64,000 bases of DNA. Source: Pseudomonas sp. CROZ-RG-20F-R04-15. GTDB lineage: Bacteria > Pseudomonadota > Gammaproteobacteria > Pseudomonadales > Pseudomonadaceae. The DNA is taken from positions 248,001-312,000 of the forward strand of contig NZ_JAKNQL010000001.1 in assembly GCF_022662375.1 (NCBI RefSeq), written 5' to 3'. Shown here piece by piece: positions 1 through 9,946 of this stretch. Position 1 is the first letter of the stretch. Each line of letters opens with the position of its first letter. The notes under the pieces were generated by a model. It was not told where the DNA came from. It made no database searches and saw only the letters and a list, made by a program, of their open reading frames with translations. A program made the translations under genes and the position numbers.

Positions 1-1285
1 CGCGAGCGACGGCTTCGACGTCTTCCGGTTTGGCCAGCAACACGCAACGGGCGATACCGCGCTCCTGACAGATCGCCGCCGCTTGCACGGTGAACGGCTC
101 GCTGCCTTCAGGCAGAACGATGCGCTTGTTCGCCGCTTGCGCGCGCTGGATCAACTGGTAGCGGAATACTGCTGGCGACAGGCGCATTTCTCGTGGAGTA
201 CCGCAGCGCTGGTGCAGCCATTTGGCGTCGAGATGGCTGGCGACGAAATCGGTGATGATCTCCGCGCGCTCGCGGTCGTCGATGGGGATTTCCTTGTTCA
301 GACCATTGAGCAGATTGGCCGTGTCGTAGGAGCCGGTACTCACCGACAACACCGGCAAACCGGCCTGCAAGGCGCCGCGGCATAGATCCATGATGCGCGG
401 ATCGGGCAGGGTGTCGCTGGTCAGCAACAGGCCGGCCAGCGGCACGCCGTTAATCGCCGCGAGGCTGACGGCGAGGATGATGTCGTCACGATCGCCCGGC
501 GTCACCACCAGCACGCCGGGCTTGAGCAGCTCGACGGTGTTGCGCATGGTCCGTGCGCAAATGATGATTTTGGTCATCCTGCGGGTTTCGTAGTCGCCGG
601 CGTTGAGCACCTGCGCGCCCATCAGGTCGGCGACGTCGCGGGTGCGTGGTGCATTGAGTTCAGGCTGGAACGGAATGCAGCCAAGCAGACGGAAATCACC
701 GCTGCGCAACAACGGCGAATGTTCCTTCAGACGCGCAGCGAAGGCGTCCATGCTTTCTTCAGTCTTGACCTTGTTGAGGATCACGCCGAGGACTTTCGGA
801 TCCTTCGGACCGCCGAACAATTGCGCCTGCAATTCGACGCGACCGGACAGCTCGGCAAGCACTTCGTTTTCCGGCGCCGAGACCAGAATCACCTCGGCAT
901 CGAGGCTTTTGGCCAGGTGCAAGTTGACCCGCGCGGCATAACTGGCGCTGCGGGTCGGCACCATGCCTTCGACGACCAGCACGTCTTTGCCGATCGCGGC
1001 TTGCTGATACAGGGTGATGATTTCTTCAAGCAACTCATCGAGCTGACCGTCGCCGAGCATCCGCTCAACGTGGGCCAGACCCAGCGGCTGCGGCGGTTTC
1101 AGGCCGTGGGTACGTGCCACCAGTTCGGTGGAACGCTCAGGGCCGGTGTCGCCCGGGTGCGGTTGGGCAATCGGCTTGAAAAAGCCGACTTTCAGCCCGG
1201 CGCGCTCAAGCGTGCGCACCAGCCCGAGGCTGATGGAGGTCAGACCCACGCCAAAATCGGTGGGTGCGATAAAAAAAGTTTGCAT
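1..1285 (-). CDS. pta: Phosphate acetyltransferase, C-terminus outside window
   Basis: Converts acetyl-CoA and phosphate to acetyl phosphate and CoA in the cytoplasm. About 428 residues are visible, read leftward from an ATG at 1285-1283 (MQTFFIAPTDFGVGLTSISL). The N-terminal third is the P-loop-like domain of long Pta proteins. Next comes a DRTGG-type domain, roughly residues 220-330. The catalytic domain begins near residue 380 (FRYQLIQRAQ, then RIVLPEGSEPFTVQAA). The family is about 700 residues long, so some 270 residues and the stop lie beyond base 1. The partner acetate kinase gene is not visible. The reading frame is clean throughout. Confidence 0.95.
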   Translation of the reverse strand, partial: MQTFFIAPTDFGVGLTSISLGLVRTLERAGLKVGFFKPIAQPHPGDTGPERSTELVARTHGLKPPQPLGLAHVERMLGDGQLDELLEEIITLYQQAAIGKDVLVVEGMVPTRSASYAARVNLHLAKSLDAEVILVSAPENEVLAELSGRVELQAQLFGGPKDPKVLGVILNKVKTEESMDAFAARLKEHSPLLRSGDFRLLGCIPFQPELNAPRTRDVADLMGAQVLNAGDYETRRMTKIIICARTMRNTVELLKPGVLVVTPGDRDDIILAVSLAAINGVPLAGLLLTSDTLPDPRIMDLCRGALQAGLPVLSVSTGSYDTANLLNGLNKEIPIDDRERAEIITDFVASHLDAKWLHQRCGTPREMRLSPAVFRYQLIQRAQAANKRIVLPEGSEPFTVQAAAICQERGIARCVLLAKPEDVEAVAR

Positions 1286-1345
1286 GCGAATTCTCTAAAG
1301 TTGCATGGCAATGGCGATCATCTATCTCTGACAATCTGCCGAAAT

Positions 1346-1642
1346 TCAGTCGCCAAGGTTAGCGCTAACCGAGCCTTGAGCGCACCAACCGCAGGCAAAG
1401 GGTTGGCCTATTTTTTCAATACGTTGCGCCGGGTCGAGTACCCACGCCCGGGTTTGCCATGGCGGCTGATGGCGCAGGTGTTGGGTATGGCCACAGGAAA
1501 GCTCGACCACCCAATGACCGTCTTCGTCCTGATGGAAGCCTGCAATCGTCGAAACCCGTTTGTCCGGGTTGTGTTCGCTTTCGCGCGATTGCTTCGCTAA
1601 ACTTGGCCTTTCTATATTCTTCTGCAAAAGGTCTCGCCCCAT
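1346..1642 (-). CDS. DUF3565 domain protein
   Basis: Small protein of 98 residues with the DUF3565 signature: STIAGFHQDEDGHWVVELSC, then GHTQHLRHQPPW, and CGWCAQG near the end. The conserved Cys and His residues suggest metal binding, but no function is established. I chose the ATG at 1642-1640, which gives MGRDLLQKNIERPSL. A start 30 bases upstream (MET...) is possible but would lie inside the opposite gene. The chosen start overlaps the ATG of the divergent FKBP gene (1641-1643), so the two genes have essentially no intergenic space. Confidence 0.75.
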   Translation of the reverse strand: MGRDLLQKNIERPSLAKQSRESEHNPDKRVSTIAGFHQDEDGHWVVELSCGHTQHLRHQPPWQTRAWVLDPAQRIEKIGQPFACGWCAQGSVSANLGD

Positions 1643-2126
1643 GCTGATCGCCGCCAATAAGGCTGTCTCCATCGACTATACCCTGACCAACGACGCTGGT
1701 GAGGTCATCGACAGCTCCGCCGGCGGCGCTCCGCTGGTCTACCTGCAAGGCGCAGGCAACATCATCCCGGGCCTGGAAAAAGCTCTGGAAGGCAAAACTG
1801 TTGGTGACGAGCTGGACGTTTCCGTTGAACCGGAAGACGCTTACGGCGAATACGCCGCTGAGCTGGTCAGCACCCTGAGCCGCAGCATGTTCGAAGGCGT
1901 TGACGAGCTGGAAGTCGGCATGCAGTTTCACGCTTCGGCGCCGGACGGCCAGATGCAGATCGTCACCATCCGTGACCTCGACGGCGACGACGTGACTGTC
2001 GACGGCAACCACCCACTGGCCGGTCAGCGTCTGAACTTCAAAGTGAAGATCGTTGACATCCGTGATGCCAGCCAGGAAGAAATCGCTCATGGCCACGTCC
2101 ATGGCGAAGGTGGCCATCACCACTGA
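1641..2126 (+). CDS. SlyD-like FKBP-type peptidyl-prolyl cis-trans isomerase
   Basis: Cytoplasmic prolyl isomerase and chaperone of 161 residues. The FKBP core is split by an insert-in-flap region as in SlyD: IDYTLTNDAGEVIDSS and LVYLQGAGNIIPGLEKAL, then the flap domain around EDAYGEYAAELV, then return strands near LNFKVKIVDIRD. The tail ends in a short His-rich segment (HGHVHGEGGHHH), a candidate nickel or zinc site that is shorter than in E. coli SlyD. The start MLIAANKAV is preceded by AAGG. A hairpin terminator follows at 2156-2177. Confidence 0.9.
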   Translation: MLIAANKAVSIDYTLTNDAGEVIDSSAGGAPLVYLQGAGNIIPGLEKALEGKTVGDELDVSVEPEDAYGEYAAELVSTLSRSMFEGVDELEVGMQFHASAPDGQMQIVTIRDLDGDDVTVDGNHPLAGQRLNFKVKIVDIRDASQEEIAHGHVHGEGGHHH

Positions 2127-2155
2127 TTTTCTGCGCTAAGCTTCGAGTACTGGAG

Positions 2156-2177
2156 AGGCGCCTGCGGGCGCCTTTTT
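2156..2177 (+). terminator. Rho-independent terminator of the FKBP gene
   Basis: Perfect 7-bp stem AGGCGCC / GGCGCCT with a 4-base loop, followed by TTTT. It lies 30 bases after the FKBP stop codon. Confidence 0.85.
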
Positions 2178-2249
2178 AGTCCGCGGCTGTCCTTGGTGAT
2201 CTCGCCAAGTGGCTGTTTCGAGTAGAACATCGGAATCCTGGAGTTCGTC

Positions 2250-2732
2250 ATGAGTGCTTTTCACGACCTTAAGTTGACAGCCCTGGATGGTCAGGAGCTA
2301 CCGCTGGCGCCGTTCAAGGGCCAAGTCGTGCTGGTGGTCAACGTCGCCTCCAAGTGCGGCTTGACGCCTCAGTACGCGGCGCTGGAAAACCTCTATCAGC
2401 AATTCAAAGGCAAAGGCTTCAGTGTATTGGGCCTGCCGTGCAACCAGTTTGCCGGCCAGGAACCCGGTTCTGAAAAGGAAATTCAGGATTTCTGCAGCCT
2501 TAACTATGGCGTGACGTTTCCGTTGTCGAGCAAGCTCGAGGTCAATGGTCACGAGCGGCATCAGCTTTACCGTCTGCTGGCGGGCGAGGGTGCGGAATTT
2601 CCCGGTGACATCACCTGGAATTTCGAAAAATTCCTGCTCGGCAAGGACGGCCGGGTGTTGGCGCGGTTCTCGCCGAGAACGGCGCCGGATGATCCGACCA
2701 TTGTTCATGCGATTGAAAAAGCGCTGAGCTGA
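2250..2732 (+). CDS. Glutathione peroxidase family protein
   Basis: Thiol peroxidase of 160 residues that reduces hydroperoxides. It belongs to the bacterial cysteine (non-selenium) glutathione/thioredoxin peroxidase group. The peroxidatic Cys is in NVASKCGLTPQY (about residue 36), the second motif is LGLPCNQFAGQEPG, and the Trp/Asn catalytic motif is WNFEKFLLGKDG. Length matches the family. The start ATG is preceded by a GGAG-type ribosome site (CCTGGAG). It stands alone, followed by a REP pair. Confidence 0.92.
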   Translation: MSAFHDLKLTALDGQELPLAPFKGQVVLVVNVASKCGLTPQYAALENLYQQFKGKGFSVLGLPCNQFAGQEPGSEKEIQDFCSLNYGVTFPLSSKLEVNGHERHQLYRLLAGEGAEFPGDITWNFEKFLLGKDGRVLARFSPRTAPDDPTIVHAIEKALS

Positions 2733-2742
2733 AACAGCAAGA

Positions 2743-2824
2743 TCAAAAGATCGCAGCCTTCGGCAGCTCCTGCAGGTGACCTCAAAACCCCATGTAGGAG
2801 CTGCCGAAGGCTGCGATCTTTTGC
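2743..2824. repeat. REP pair, type A (GATCGCAGCCTTCGGCAGCT)
   Basis: Two inverted arms of about 28 bases each (AAAAGATCGCAGCCTTCGGC and its complement) separated by a short loop. The same palindrome occurs at 18177-18262 and in decayed form at 63086-63154. It is typical of REP doublets in P. fluorescens-group intergenic spaces. Confidence 0.85.
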
Positions 2825-2927
2825 TTTGCGTCTTTTAATCCTTAATCACCCAAATCAATAGTGCTGTTCAAAGGCTTCGGGCCTCCATATTATCGCCGTC
2901 ATAAAGTCTTCTCTGTGGAGCCCTTCG

Positions 2928-4031
2928 ATGCCCGTTCAAGCCTTGTTCAAACCGTTCCACCTCGGTGCCCTCGAACTGCCGACCCGTGTGGTCATGGCGC
3001 CGATGACTCGCTCCTTCTCCCCGGGTGGCGTGCCTAATTCGAAAGTCATCGAGTACTACCGCCGTCGCGCAGCCGCCGGTGTGGGCCTGATCATCACTGA
3101 AGGCACCACCGTCGGCCACATCGCCTCCAACGGTTACCCGAACGTGCCGCAGTTCTTTGGTGACGCGCCATTGGCCGGCTGGAAAAAAGTCGTCGACGCC
3201 GTTCACGCTGAGGGCGGCAAGATCGTGCCGCAACTGTGGCACGTCGGCAGCGTGCGCCGTATTGGCACCGAGCCGGACGCCAGCGTGCCGGGTTACGGCC
3301 CGTCGGAAAAACTCAAGGACGGTCAGGTCGTGGTACACGGCATGTCCAGACAAGACATTCAGGACGTGATCGCCGCGTTCGCCCAAGCGGCCAAGGATGC
3401 ACAAAACATCGGCATGGACGGCGTGGAAATCCACGGCGCGCACGGTTACCTGATCGACCAGTTCTTCTGGGAAGGCAGCAACCAGCGCACCGACGAATAC
3501 GGCGGCAGCCTGGCCAACCGTTCACGCTTCGCCATCGAACTGATTCAAGCCATACGTGCTGCGGTTGGCGAAGGTTTCCCGATCATCTTCCGTTTCTCGC
3601 AATGGAAGCAGCAGGATTACACCGCACGTCTGGTGCAAACCCCAGAAGCACTGGGCGAATTCCTTAAGCCGTTGTCTGACGCCGGCGTGGATATTTTCCA
3701 CTGCTCGACGCGGCGTTTCTGGGAGCCGGAGTTCGATGGTTCCGAGCTGAACCTGGCAGGCTGGACGCGTAAGCTCACCGGCAAACCGACCATCACTGTT
3801 GGCAGCGTTGGCCTGGACGGCGAGTTCCTGCAATTCATGGTCAACACCGACAAGGTCGCGCAACCGGCCAGTCTGGAGAACCTGCTGGAGCGTCTGAACA
3901 AAGAGGAATTCGATCTGGTCGCGGTGGGCCGCGCGCTGCTGGTTGATCCGGACTGGGCGCTAAAAGTCCGCGAAGGGCGGGAGCAGGATATTCTGCCGTT
4001 CAGCCGTGAGGCGTTGATGACGCTGGTTTAA
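2928..4031 (+). CDS. Old Yellow Enzyme family NADH:flavin oxidoreductase
   Basis: FMN-dependent ene-reductase of 367 residues with a TIM-barrel fold, which reduces activated C=C bonds or xenobiotics. Motifs seen: VVMAPMTRSF at the N-terminus, IITEGTTVG, PQLWHVGSV, the FMN/substrate region GMDGVEIHGAHGYLIDQFFW, DEYGGSLANRSRF, and VAVGRALLVDPDW near the C-terminus. The paired His of this branch is HGAHG. The physiological substrate cannot be read from the sequence. The start is preceded by GTGGAG. Confidence 0.9.
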   Translation: MPVQALFKPFHLGALELPTRVVMAPMTRSFSPGGVPNSKVIEYYRRRAAAGVGLIITEGTTVGHIASNGYPNVPQFFGDAPLAGWKKVVDAVHAEGGKIVPQLWHVGSVRRIGTEPDASVPGYGPSEKLKDGQVVVHGMSRQDIQDVIAAFAQAAKDAQNIGMDGVEIHGAHGYLIDQFFWEGSNQRTDEYGGSLANRSRFAIELIQAIRAAVGEGFPIIFRFSQWKQQDYTARLVQTPEALGEFLKPLSDAGVDIFHCSTRRFWEPEFDGSELNLAGWTRKLTGKPTITVGSVGLDGEFLQFMVNTDKVAQPASLENLLERLNKEEFDLVAVGRALLVDPDWALKVREGREQDILPFSREALMTLV

Positions 4032-4050
4032 GCGGCGCCTTCATTGGCCT

Positions 4051-4146
4051 CTTCGCGAGCAGGCTCGCTCCCACAGGTACCTCTGGTGTTCACAAAATTT
4101 TATGTTCACTAAAGATCCCCTGTGGGAGCGAGCCTGCTCGCGAAAG
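4051..4146. repeat. REP pair, type B (GGGAGCGAGCCTGCTCGCGA)
   Basis: Inverted arms CTTCGCGAGCAGGCTCGCTC and GAGCGAGCCTGCTCGCGAAA separated by about 45 bases, in the convergent space between the OYE gene and the glycosyltransferase. It is the most frequent REP family in this window. Confidence 0.88.
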
Positions 4147-4168
4147 CGGTTGTCAGGTCAGCAAAGAT

Positions 4169-5344
4169 TCAGGGCAGTGTTTGAGCCTCAGGCACCACCA
4201 ACTCCCCTACACAAGCCCCGCGCAAATGCTTTTCAAACTGCTCGATAACTGCCGGCCAACCCTGGCGACTCGCATGCTGCCGCGCATTCAGGCGCACACA
4301 GCGCAATGTCTCATCCTCCTCCAGCAACCACGCCGCCGCTTCGCAAAACGCCTGCTCATCCCCAGGCATCGCCAACACGCCGTTGTAGCCATGGCGAATA
4401 TGCTGCGCCGCCGCAGCCTGATCGTAAGCCACCACTCCGAGCCCGGAAGCCAACGCCTCCAGCACCACATTGCCGAAGGTTTCGGTCAGGCTTGGAAACA
4501 GAAATATATCGCCGGACGCATAGTGCGCCGCCAACGCTTCACCGCGCTGTGCACCGCAGAAGATCGCTTCGGGCAAATCCTTTTCCAGCGCCAGCCGTTG
4601 CGGGCCGTCACCGACGACGATCAGTTTCAGATTGCGTTGTGGATAAGTCCTTTGCAGCGTTTCGAAACTGCGTTTGAGCAGACTGAGGTTTTTCTCCGGA
4701 GCGAGGCGTCCGACATGAATCACGGCAATATCGCGCTCGGACAAACCCCATTGCTCACGTAATGCATTCAGGCGCTTGCTCGGATGAAACAACTGGCTGT
4801 CCACGCCTCGAGACAACAGCGCCAACCGCTCGAAATGCCGGCGCTCCAGCTCCAGGCGCTGGCTGACACTCGGCACCAAGGTCATGGCCGAGCGATTGTG
4901 AAACCAGCGCAGATAATGCGTTAGCATCCGCGTCAGCAGACCGAGTCCGTATTGGCTGGTGTACTGCTGAAAGTTGGTGTGAAACCCGCTGACCACCGAA
5001 ATCCCCAGACGCCGCGCCGCCCGCAGCGCCGACAACCCGAGCGGGCCTTCCGTGGCGATGTACAGCACGTCCGGGCGCTGACGCTTCCAGCGCCGCAACA
5101 GTTTATGCATCGACGACTGGCCCCATTGCAGCCCCGGATACCCCGGCAACGGCCAGCCCCGACATAGCAGAAGCGCATCATCCTCACTGCGCTGCGGATC
5201 GCCGGCCTGACGCGGGCGCACCAGCTCGACCTGATGGCCGCGCGCGCGCAGCCCATCGCACAAGCGGCCAAGGGTATTGGCCACGCCGTTTATTTCCGGT
5301 GGGAAGGTTTCGCTGATAAGGGTGATATGTAGAGCTGTCGTCAT
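4169..5344 (-). CDS. GT4-family glycosyltransferase
   Basis: Glycosyltransferase of about 391 residues with a GT-B fold. The N-terminal domain starts ITLISETFPPEINGVANTLG, a signature of the SqdX/MgtA-like branch that glycosylates lipids or other acceptors. The C-terminal nucleotide-sugar domain carries VIHVGRLAPEKNLSLL and the E-x7-E region TETFGNVVLEALASGLGVV. I chose the ATG at 5344-5342 because GAGG lies about 5 bases upstream. The open frame extends further upstream, but that part has no family similarity and overlaps the divergent gene. The acceptor is unknown. Confidence 0.88.
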   Translation of the reverse strand: MTTALHITLISETFPPEINGVANTLGRLCDGLRARGHQVELVRPRQAGDPQRSEDDALLLCRGWPLPGYPGLQWGQSSMHKLLRRWKRQRPDVLYIATEGPLGLSALRAARRLGISVVSGFHTNFQQYTSQYGLGLLTRMLTHYLRWFHNRSAMTLVPSVSQRLELERRHFERLALLSRGVDSQLFHPSKRLNALREQWGLSERDIAVIHVGRLAPEKNLSLLKRSFETLQRTYPQRNLKLIVVGDGPQRLALEKDLPEAIFCGAQRGEALAAHYASGDIFLFPSLTETFGNVVLEALASGLGVVAYDQAAAAQHIRHGYNGVLAMPGDEQAFCEAAAWLLEEDETLRCVRLNARQHASRQGWPAVIEQFEKHLRGACVGELVVPEAQTLP

Positions 5345-5482
5345 GACCTCAGTGTCGGCTGAGGCCATGTCGTCATTGTGTCGACTTGATGATGGATTGA
5401 TGACAGCTGCTTTCAGTCTGCCTAAACCTTTTGCCTGTGCGGTCGTTAGCCTTGGCTTGAACTCTTTTCCAGGAAAACGGCC

Positions 5483-6058
5483 GTGTCCGAGAATGCTTAT
5501 GCGTCGCCTGAGGCGCAACTGTTGGTTGCGGATGAACAAACTCCAGAGTTTTATGTTGTCGCACGCTGGAAGTTCTTGCTGCTGTCGATCCTCAGTTTTG
5601 GTCTGTATTTCTACTTCTGGATCTACAAGAACTGGAGCCTGTACAAGCGAAGTACTGGACAAGAGTTATGGCCGTGGGCACGCGCGTTTTTTTATTTGTT
5701 TTTCGTGCATCAGCTTTATCGGCAAGCCAAAAAGCGAATCCACGACAGGGGCGGTAAGTCCGATTGGGATCTTGAGCAGTGGGCGACAGTCTTTGTCGTA
5801 TTGACCGTCGTCGCGCACATATTCGAAAAGCTTCCCAAGCAGATACCTGAGTTGAGTTTTCTTGGTCTTGTCGCCTTGATCATGTTGCCGATAAGAGTTT
5901 ATGTCGCGAGCGAAGGTCAACAACTGATCAATTTGGCTGCGAACGATCCTCAGGGCCTGAGTAACAATCGCCTCAACGCCTGGAACTTGCTGATCATCGT
6001 GCCAGGCGTTGCGGTGTGGGTGTTGGTAGGGCTGATGTTAGCTGGCGTTTACCCCTGA
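5483..6058 (+). CDS. Multi-pass membrane protein, DUF4234-like N-terminus
   Basis: Protein of 191 residues. After a polar start comes ARWKFLLLSILSFGLYFYFW, resembling the DUF4234 pattern of a helix followed by a Tyr/Trp-rich turn (FWIYKNWSLYKR). About four hydrophobic segments follow, the last being NLLIIVPGVAVWVLVGLMLA. The start is GTG at 5483, supported by AGGAAAA about 7 bases upstream. The opposite-strand glycosyltransferase starts 138 bases away, so the two share a divergent promoter region. No enzyme motif is visible and no function can be assigned. Confidence 0.8.
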   Translation: MSENAYASPEAQLLVADEQTPEFYVVARWKFLLLSILSFGLYFYFWIYKNWSLYKRSTGQELWPWARAFFYLFFVHQLYRQAKKRIHDRGGKSDWDLEQWATVFVVLTVVAHIFEKLPKQIPELSFLGLVALIMLPIRVYVASEGQQLINLAANDPQGLSNNRLNAWNLLIIVPGVAVWVLVGLMLAGVYP

Positions 6059-6083
6059 GTTATCAGGATTAAAGCCTGGAGGC

Positions 6084-6839
6084 TCAGGCCTTTTCCTGAG
6101 CCAGCACCTCGGCACCGCGTTCACGCACCCAGAACAACGTCGCACCTGCCACCGCAGCCGGCATCATCAGAATATTGACCACCGGAATCAGCAGCACCAG
6201 ATAAACAATCCCGCCAAAACTCATGCTCTGCCAGCGCTTCTGCCGCAGCCAGGCGAGCATTTCGTTCCAGCCCAGTTTGTGGTTGTCCGCCGGGTAGTCG
6301 ATGTACTGGATCGCCATCATCCACACACCGAACAGCAGCCACAGCGGCGCGGCGACGATGTTGACCACCGGAATGAAGGAGAGGATGAACAGGCCGATCG
6401 CCCTGGGAAGGAAATAGCCGAGCTTGCGCATTTCCCGGGCCAGGGTGCGCGGGACCATGGCGATCAACTCGCCCCAGCTGAACGCGGGGAAATCATCCGT
6501 GCCGCGCACCACCACTTCGACTTTTTCCGCGAGGAAACCATTGAACGGTGCGGCGATGACGTTAGCGAGCATGGTGAAGGTGAAAAACACCATCAGCGCC
6601 ACCAGCACCACAAACAAAGGCCAAAGGATGTAGCTGAGGAAACTCAGCCATTCGGGCAGCGACGGCATCAGCGTATCGACCCACAGGCTGAACTGGTGGC
6701 CGGCCAGATATATCAATCCGACGAACAGCACCAGATTGATCGCCAGCGGCAATAACACGAACAGGCGCAGGCCAGGGCTCAAGACCAGTTTGAGGCCTTC
6801 GCGCAGGTATTGCGGGCCGGACAGAACAGGGGCGGGCAT
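6084..6839 (-). CDS. cysZ: Sulfate transporter CysZ
   Basis: Inner-membrane sulfate permease feeding cysteine synthesis. Its 251 residues match the family. Conserved stretches: [20 protein letters not shown] at the N-terminus, [36 protein letters not shown] and [13 protein letters not shown]. Four main hydrophobic segments plus the half-inserted helices of this family are recognisable. It is divergent from trxB across a 311-base spacer. Confidence 0.93.
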   Translation of the reverse strand: MPAPVLSGPQYLREGLKLVLSPGLRLFVLLPLAINLVLFVGLIYLAGHQFSLWVDTLMPSLPEWLSFLSYILWPLFVVLVALMVFFTFTMLANVIAAPFNGFLAEKVEVVVRGTDDFPAFSWGELIAMVPRTLAREMRKLGYFLPRAIGLFILSFIPVVNIVAAPLWLLFGVWMMAIQYIDYPADNHKLGWNEMLAWLRQKRWQSMSFGGIVYLVLLIPVVNILMMPAAVAGATLFWVRERGAEVLAQEKA

Positions 6840-8113
<1,274 letters not shown>

Positions 8114-8124
8114 ATCGCAGATAC

Positions 8125-8152
8125 AAAAAAACCGGCCTCGGCCGGTTTTTTT
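8125..8152 (+). terminator. Terminator after trxB
   Basis: Stem AACCGGCC / GGCCGGTT with a short loop, flanked by AAAAAA upstream and TTTTTTT downstream. It lies 12 bases after the trxB stop and could act in both directions. Confidence 0.9.
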
Positions 8153-8184
8153 GTGCCCGTTATTCACAGCCACCACACATCCAA

Positions 8185-8274
8185 TGTGGGAGCGAGCCTG
8201 CTCGCGAAAGCGGTGTTTCAGTCGACATCAATGTTGAATGTCAGTCCGTATTCGCGAGCAGGCTCGCTCCCACA
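8185..8274. repeat. REP pair, type B
   Basis: TGTGGGAGCGAGCCTGCTCG and its inverted copy, with about 45 bases between the arms. The central part (GCGGTGTTTCAGTCGACATC...) is nearly the same as in the pair at 10736-10825, so the two doublets share a recent ancestor. Confidence 0.88.
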
Positions 8275-8296
8275 GGGATTGGGTTTGCAACTGGCG

Positions 8297-8635
8297 TTAG
8301 CGGCGGGTCAGGGGCTGGGCGGTAAACTTCACGCCGGCCAGGCCGTGCTTGATCATCGCGCGGATATTGCCGTGATCGCTACCTTCAGGCGTCGCTACCA
8401 CCGAACGGTAATGCTCGCCGAACGCGAGCAGTGCTTCTTCATCGCTCAGGCCTTCCAGCAGCGCCAGACCCAAGGTCTTGCACGAGCCTTCGTTCTGCCC
8501 GGCGGCGTTTTCCACGCCACCGTTGTTGAAGGCTTGCGGCTGGTAGTCGTAACCGGCGGCAATGAACGCCAGGGTGTCGGCGAAAGCGTGTTCGCCGCTC
8601 TTCAGGCTGCTGCGCAGGCTGTTCAGATCACTCAT
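8297..8635 (-). CDS. HopJ-type effector family protein
   Basis: Protein of 112 residues, MSDLNSLRSSLKSGEHAFAD then TLAFIAAGYDYQPQAFNNGG, matching the HopJ family. The family is named after a P. syringae effector candidate but is widespread in non-pathogens, and its role is unknown. No type III secretion genes are nearby, so a housekeeping role is more likely. The ATG at 8635 lies within the end of the DUF1244 gene (8-base overlap), implying translational coupling. Confidence 0.85.
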   Translation of the reverse strand: MSDLNSLRSSLKSGEHAFADTLAFIAAGYDYQPQAFNNGGVENAAGQNEGSCKTLGLALLEGLSDEEALLAFGEHYRSVVATPEGSDHGNIRAMIKHGLAGVKFTAQPLTRR

Positions 8636-8924
8636 GGGTTTTTCCTTTGGCGAACGCCGCTTGTTGCTCGGCATTGGCTTCTTGCTGAAATTGAACTTTC
8701 CACTCGGCGTACGGCATGCCGTAAACCACTTCGCGGGCGTCGTCGAGGCTGACCTCGATCTGACGCTCGTCCGCTTCGGCCTTGTACCACTTCGACAGGC
8801 AATTGCGGCAGAACCCGGCAAGGTTCATCAGGTCGATGTTCTGTACGTCCTTGCGGCTGTCCAGGTGGGCGACCAGCCGGCGGAAAGCGGCGGCTTCGAG
8901 TTCGAGGCGTTGTTGCTCGGTCAT
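8628..8924 (-). CDS. DUF1244 domain protein
   Basis: Protein of 98 residues, MTEQQRLELEAAAFRRLVAH, with the conserved core DLMNLAGFCRNCLSKWYKAE and AREVVYGMPYAEWK. The two Cys of FCRNC are characteristic. DUF1244 proteins have an all-helical fold and no known function. The stop overlaps the following HopJ gene by 8 bases, and the pair sits directly downstream of folX on the same strand. Confidence 0.88.
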   Translation of the reverse strand: MTEQQRLELEAAAFRRLVAHLDSRKDVQNIDLMNLAGFCRNCLSKWYKAEADERQIEVSLDDAREVVYGMPYAEWKVQFQQEANAEQQAAFAKGKTHE

Positions 8925-8992
8925 GATGGGCTCTGTGCAGTCAATTCGTGGCGCGGATGATAAAAGTCTGACGGCCAATGCGCCAGACGCAC

Positions 8993-9364
8993 TCAGCGGC
9001 TGGCCGCGAGCGTGATCGATACCGACTCAGCAAAACGCAGTGCATGCGGCTTGTCGACTTCGACTTCGGCGTACAGCACCGAACCGTTGCTCATCACCAG
9101 ATCGAGCAGTTCCTGCGTCAGGCGTTCAAGCAGCGCGAAACGGTTGCCCTCGACGTGGGCGATGATCGCTTTGGTGATCGTGCGGTAGTTCAGCGCGTGG
9201 TCGATGTCGTTGTCACGCACCGCTTCTTGCGCGGCATACAGAATGGTCAGGTTGATTAGCACATCCTGCTTGTTGAGGATTTCGTCCTCGTTGATCCCGA
9301 TAAAGGTGCGCAAGCGCAGATCCTTGACCCGGATGCGCGCCATTCCCGGTTGAAGTTGTGGCAT
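8993..9364 (-). CDS. folX: Dihydroneopterin triphosphate 2'-epimerase FolX
   Basis: Epimerises 7,8-dihydroneopterin triphosphate to the monapterin form. It is a FolB-like tunnel-fold protein of 123 residues: [68 protein letters not shown]. The KQDVLINL and YRTITK patterns favour FolX over FolB, as does its place between folE and the DUF1244 gene. The stop of folE and the start of folX abut (9365/9364). With folE and folM it makes tetrahydromonapterin, the pterin cofactor used by pseudomonad phenylalanine hydroxylase. Confidence 0.9.
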   Translation of the reverse strand: MPQLQPGMARIRVKDLRLRTFIGINEDEILNKQDVLINLTILYAAQEAVRDNDIDHALNYRTITKAIIAHVEGNRFALLERLTQELLDLVMSNGSVLYAEVEVDKPHALRFAESVSITLAASR

Positions 9365-9925
9365 TTACTTGCTCCGTCCAATCAATTGCAGGAACTCCTG
9401 GCGGGTGTTGCTCGACTCGCGGAACGCGCCGAGCATGACCGAGGTGTTCATGGTCGAATTCTGTTTCTCGACACCGCGCATCATCATGCACATGTGCCTG
9501 GCCTCGATAACCACGGCAACGCCGGCGGCTTCGGTGACCTGTTGCACCGCATCGGCGATTTGCCGGGTGAGGTTTTCCTGAATCTGCAGGCGCCGGGCGA
9601 ACATGTCTACCAGCCGCGCGATCTTCGACAGACCCAGTACTTTGCCCGTCGGAATATAAGCCACATGGGCCTTGCCGATGAAGGGCAACAGGTGATGTTC
9701 GCACAACGAGTACAACTCGATGTCGGCAACGATGATCATCTCGTCGCTGTCGGAGGCAAACAGCGCGCCATTGACGATCTCGTCGACGCTCTGTTCGTAA
9801 CCGTGACACAGGTATTGCATGGCCTTGGCCGCGCGCACCGGGGTGTCGAGCAATCCTTCGCGGTCGGGATCTTCACCGAGGCCGATGAGGATTTCGCGGT
9901 AATTCTCGGGCAGTGAGCGGGCCAT
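9365..9925 (-). CDS. folE: GTP cyclohydrolase I
   Basis: Converts GTP to 7,8-dihydroneopterin triphosphate, the first pterin step. Its 186 residues include the zinc-binding motif [20 protein letters not shown], the substrate motif [32 protein letters not shown], and the second zinc Cys in [17 protein letters not shown]. The start is [13 protein letters not shown]. It is followed without a gap by folX and preceded by folM on the same strand, giving an operon folM-folE-folX. Pseudomonads often have another folE copy, so this one may be dedicated to monapterin. Confidence 0.95.
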   Translation of the reverse strand: MARSLPENYREILIGLGEDPDREGLLDTPVRAAKAMQYLCHGYEQSVDEIVNGALFASDSDEMIIVADIELYSLCEHHLLPFIGKAHVAYIPTGKVLGLSKIARLVDMFARRLQIQENLTRQIADAVQQVTEAAGVAVVIEARHMCMMMRGVEKQNSTMNTSVMLGAFRESSNTRQEFLQLIGRSK

Positions 9926-9946
9926 GGAAATCCTCGCAGGCAGGCG

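Noticed and set aside
719..1600. Long plus-strand open frame of 293 codons
   Set aside because: Antisense to pta and DUF3565, with no ribosome site and residue use unlike a real protein; pta on the other strand has clear motifs.
8297..8635. HopJ gene as sign of a type III secretion locus
   Set aside because: No secretion, chaperone or hrp-box features nearby; the family is common in non-pathogenic bacteria.
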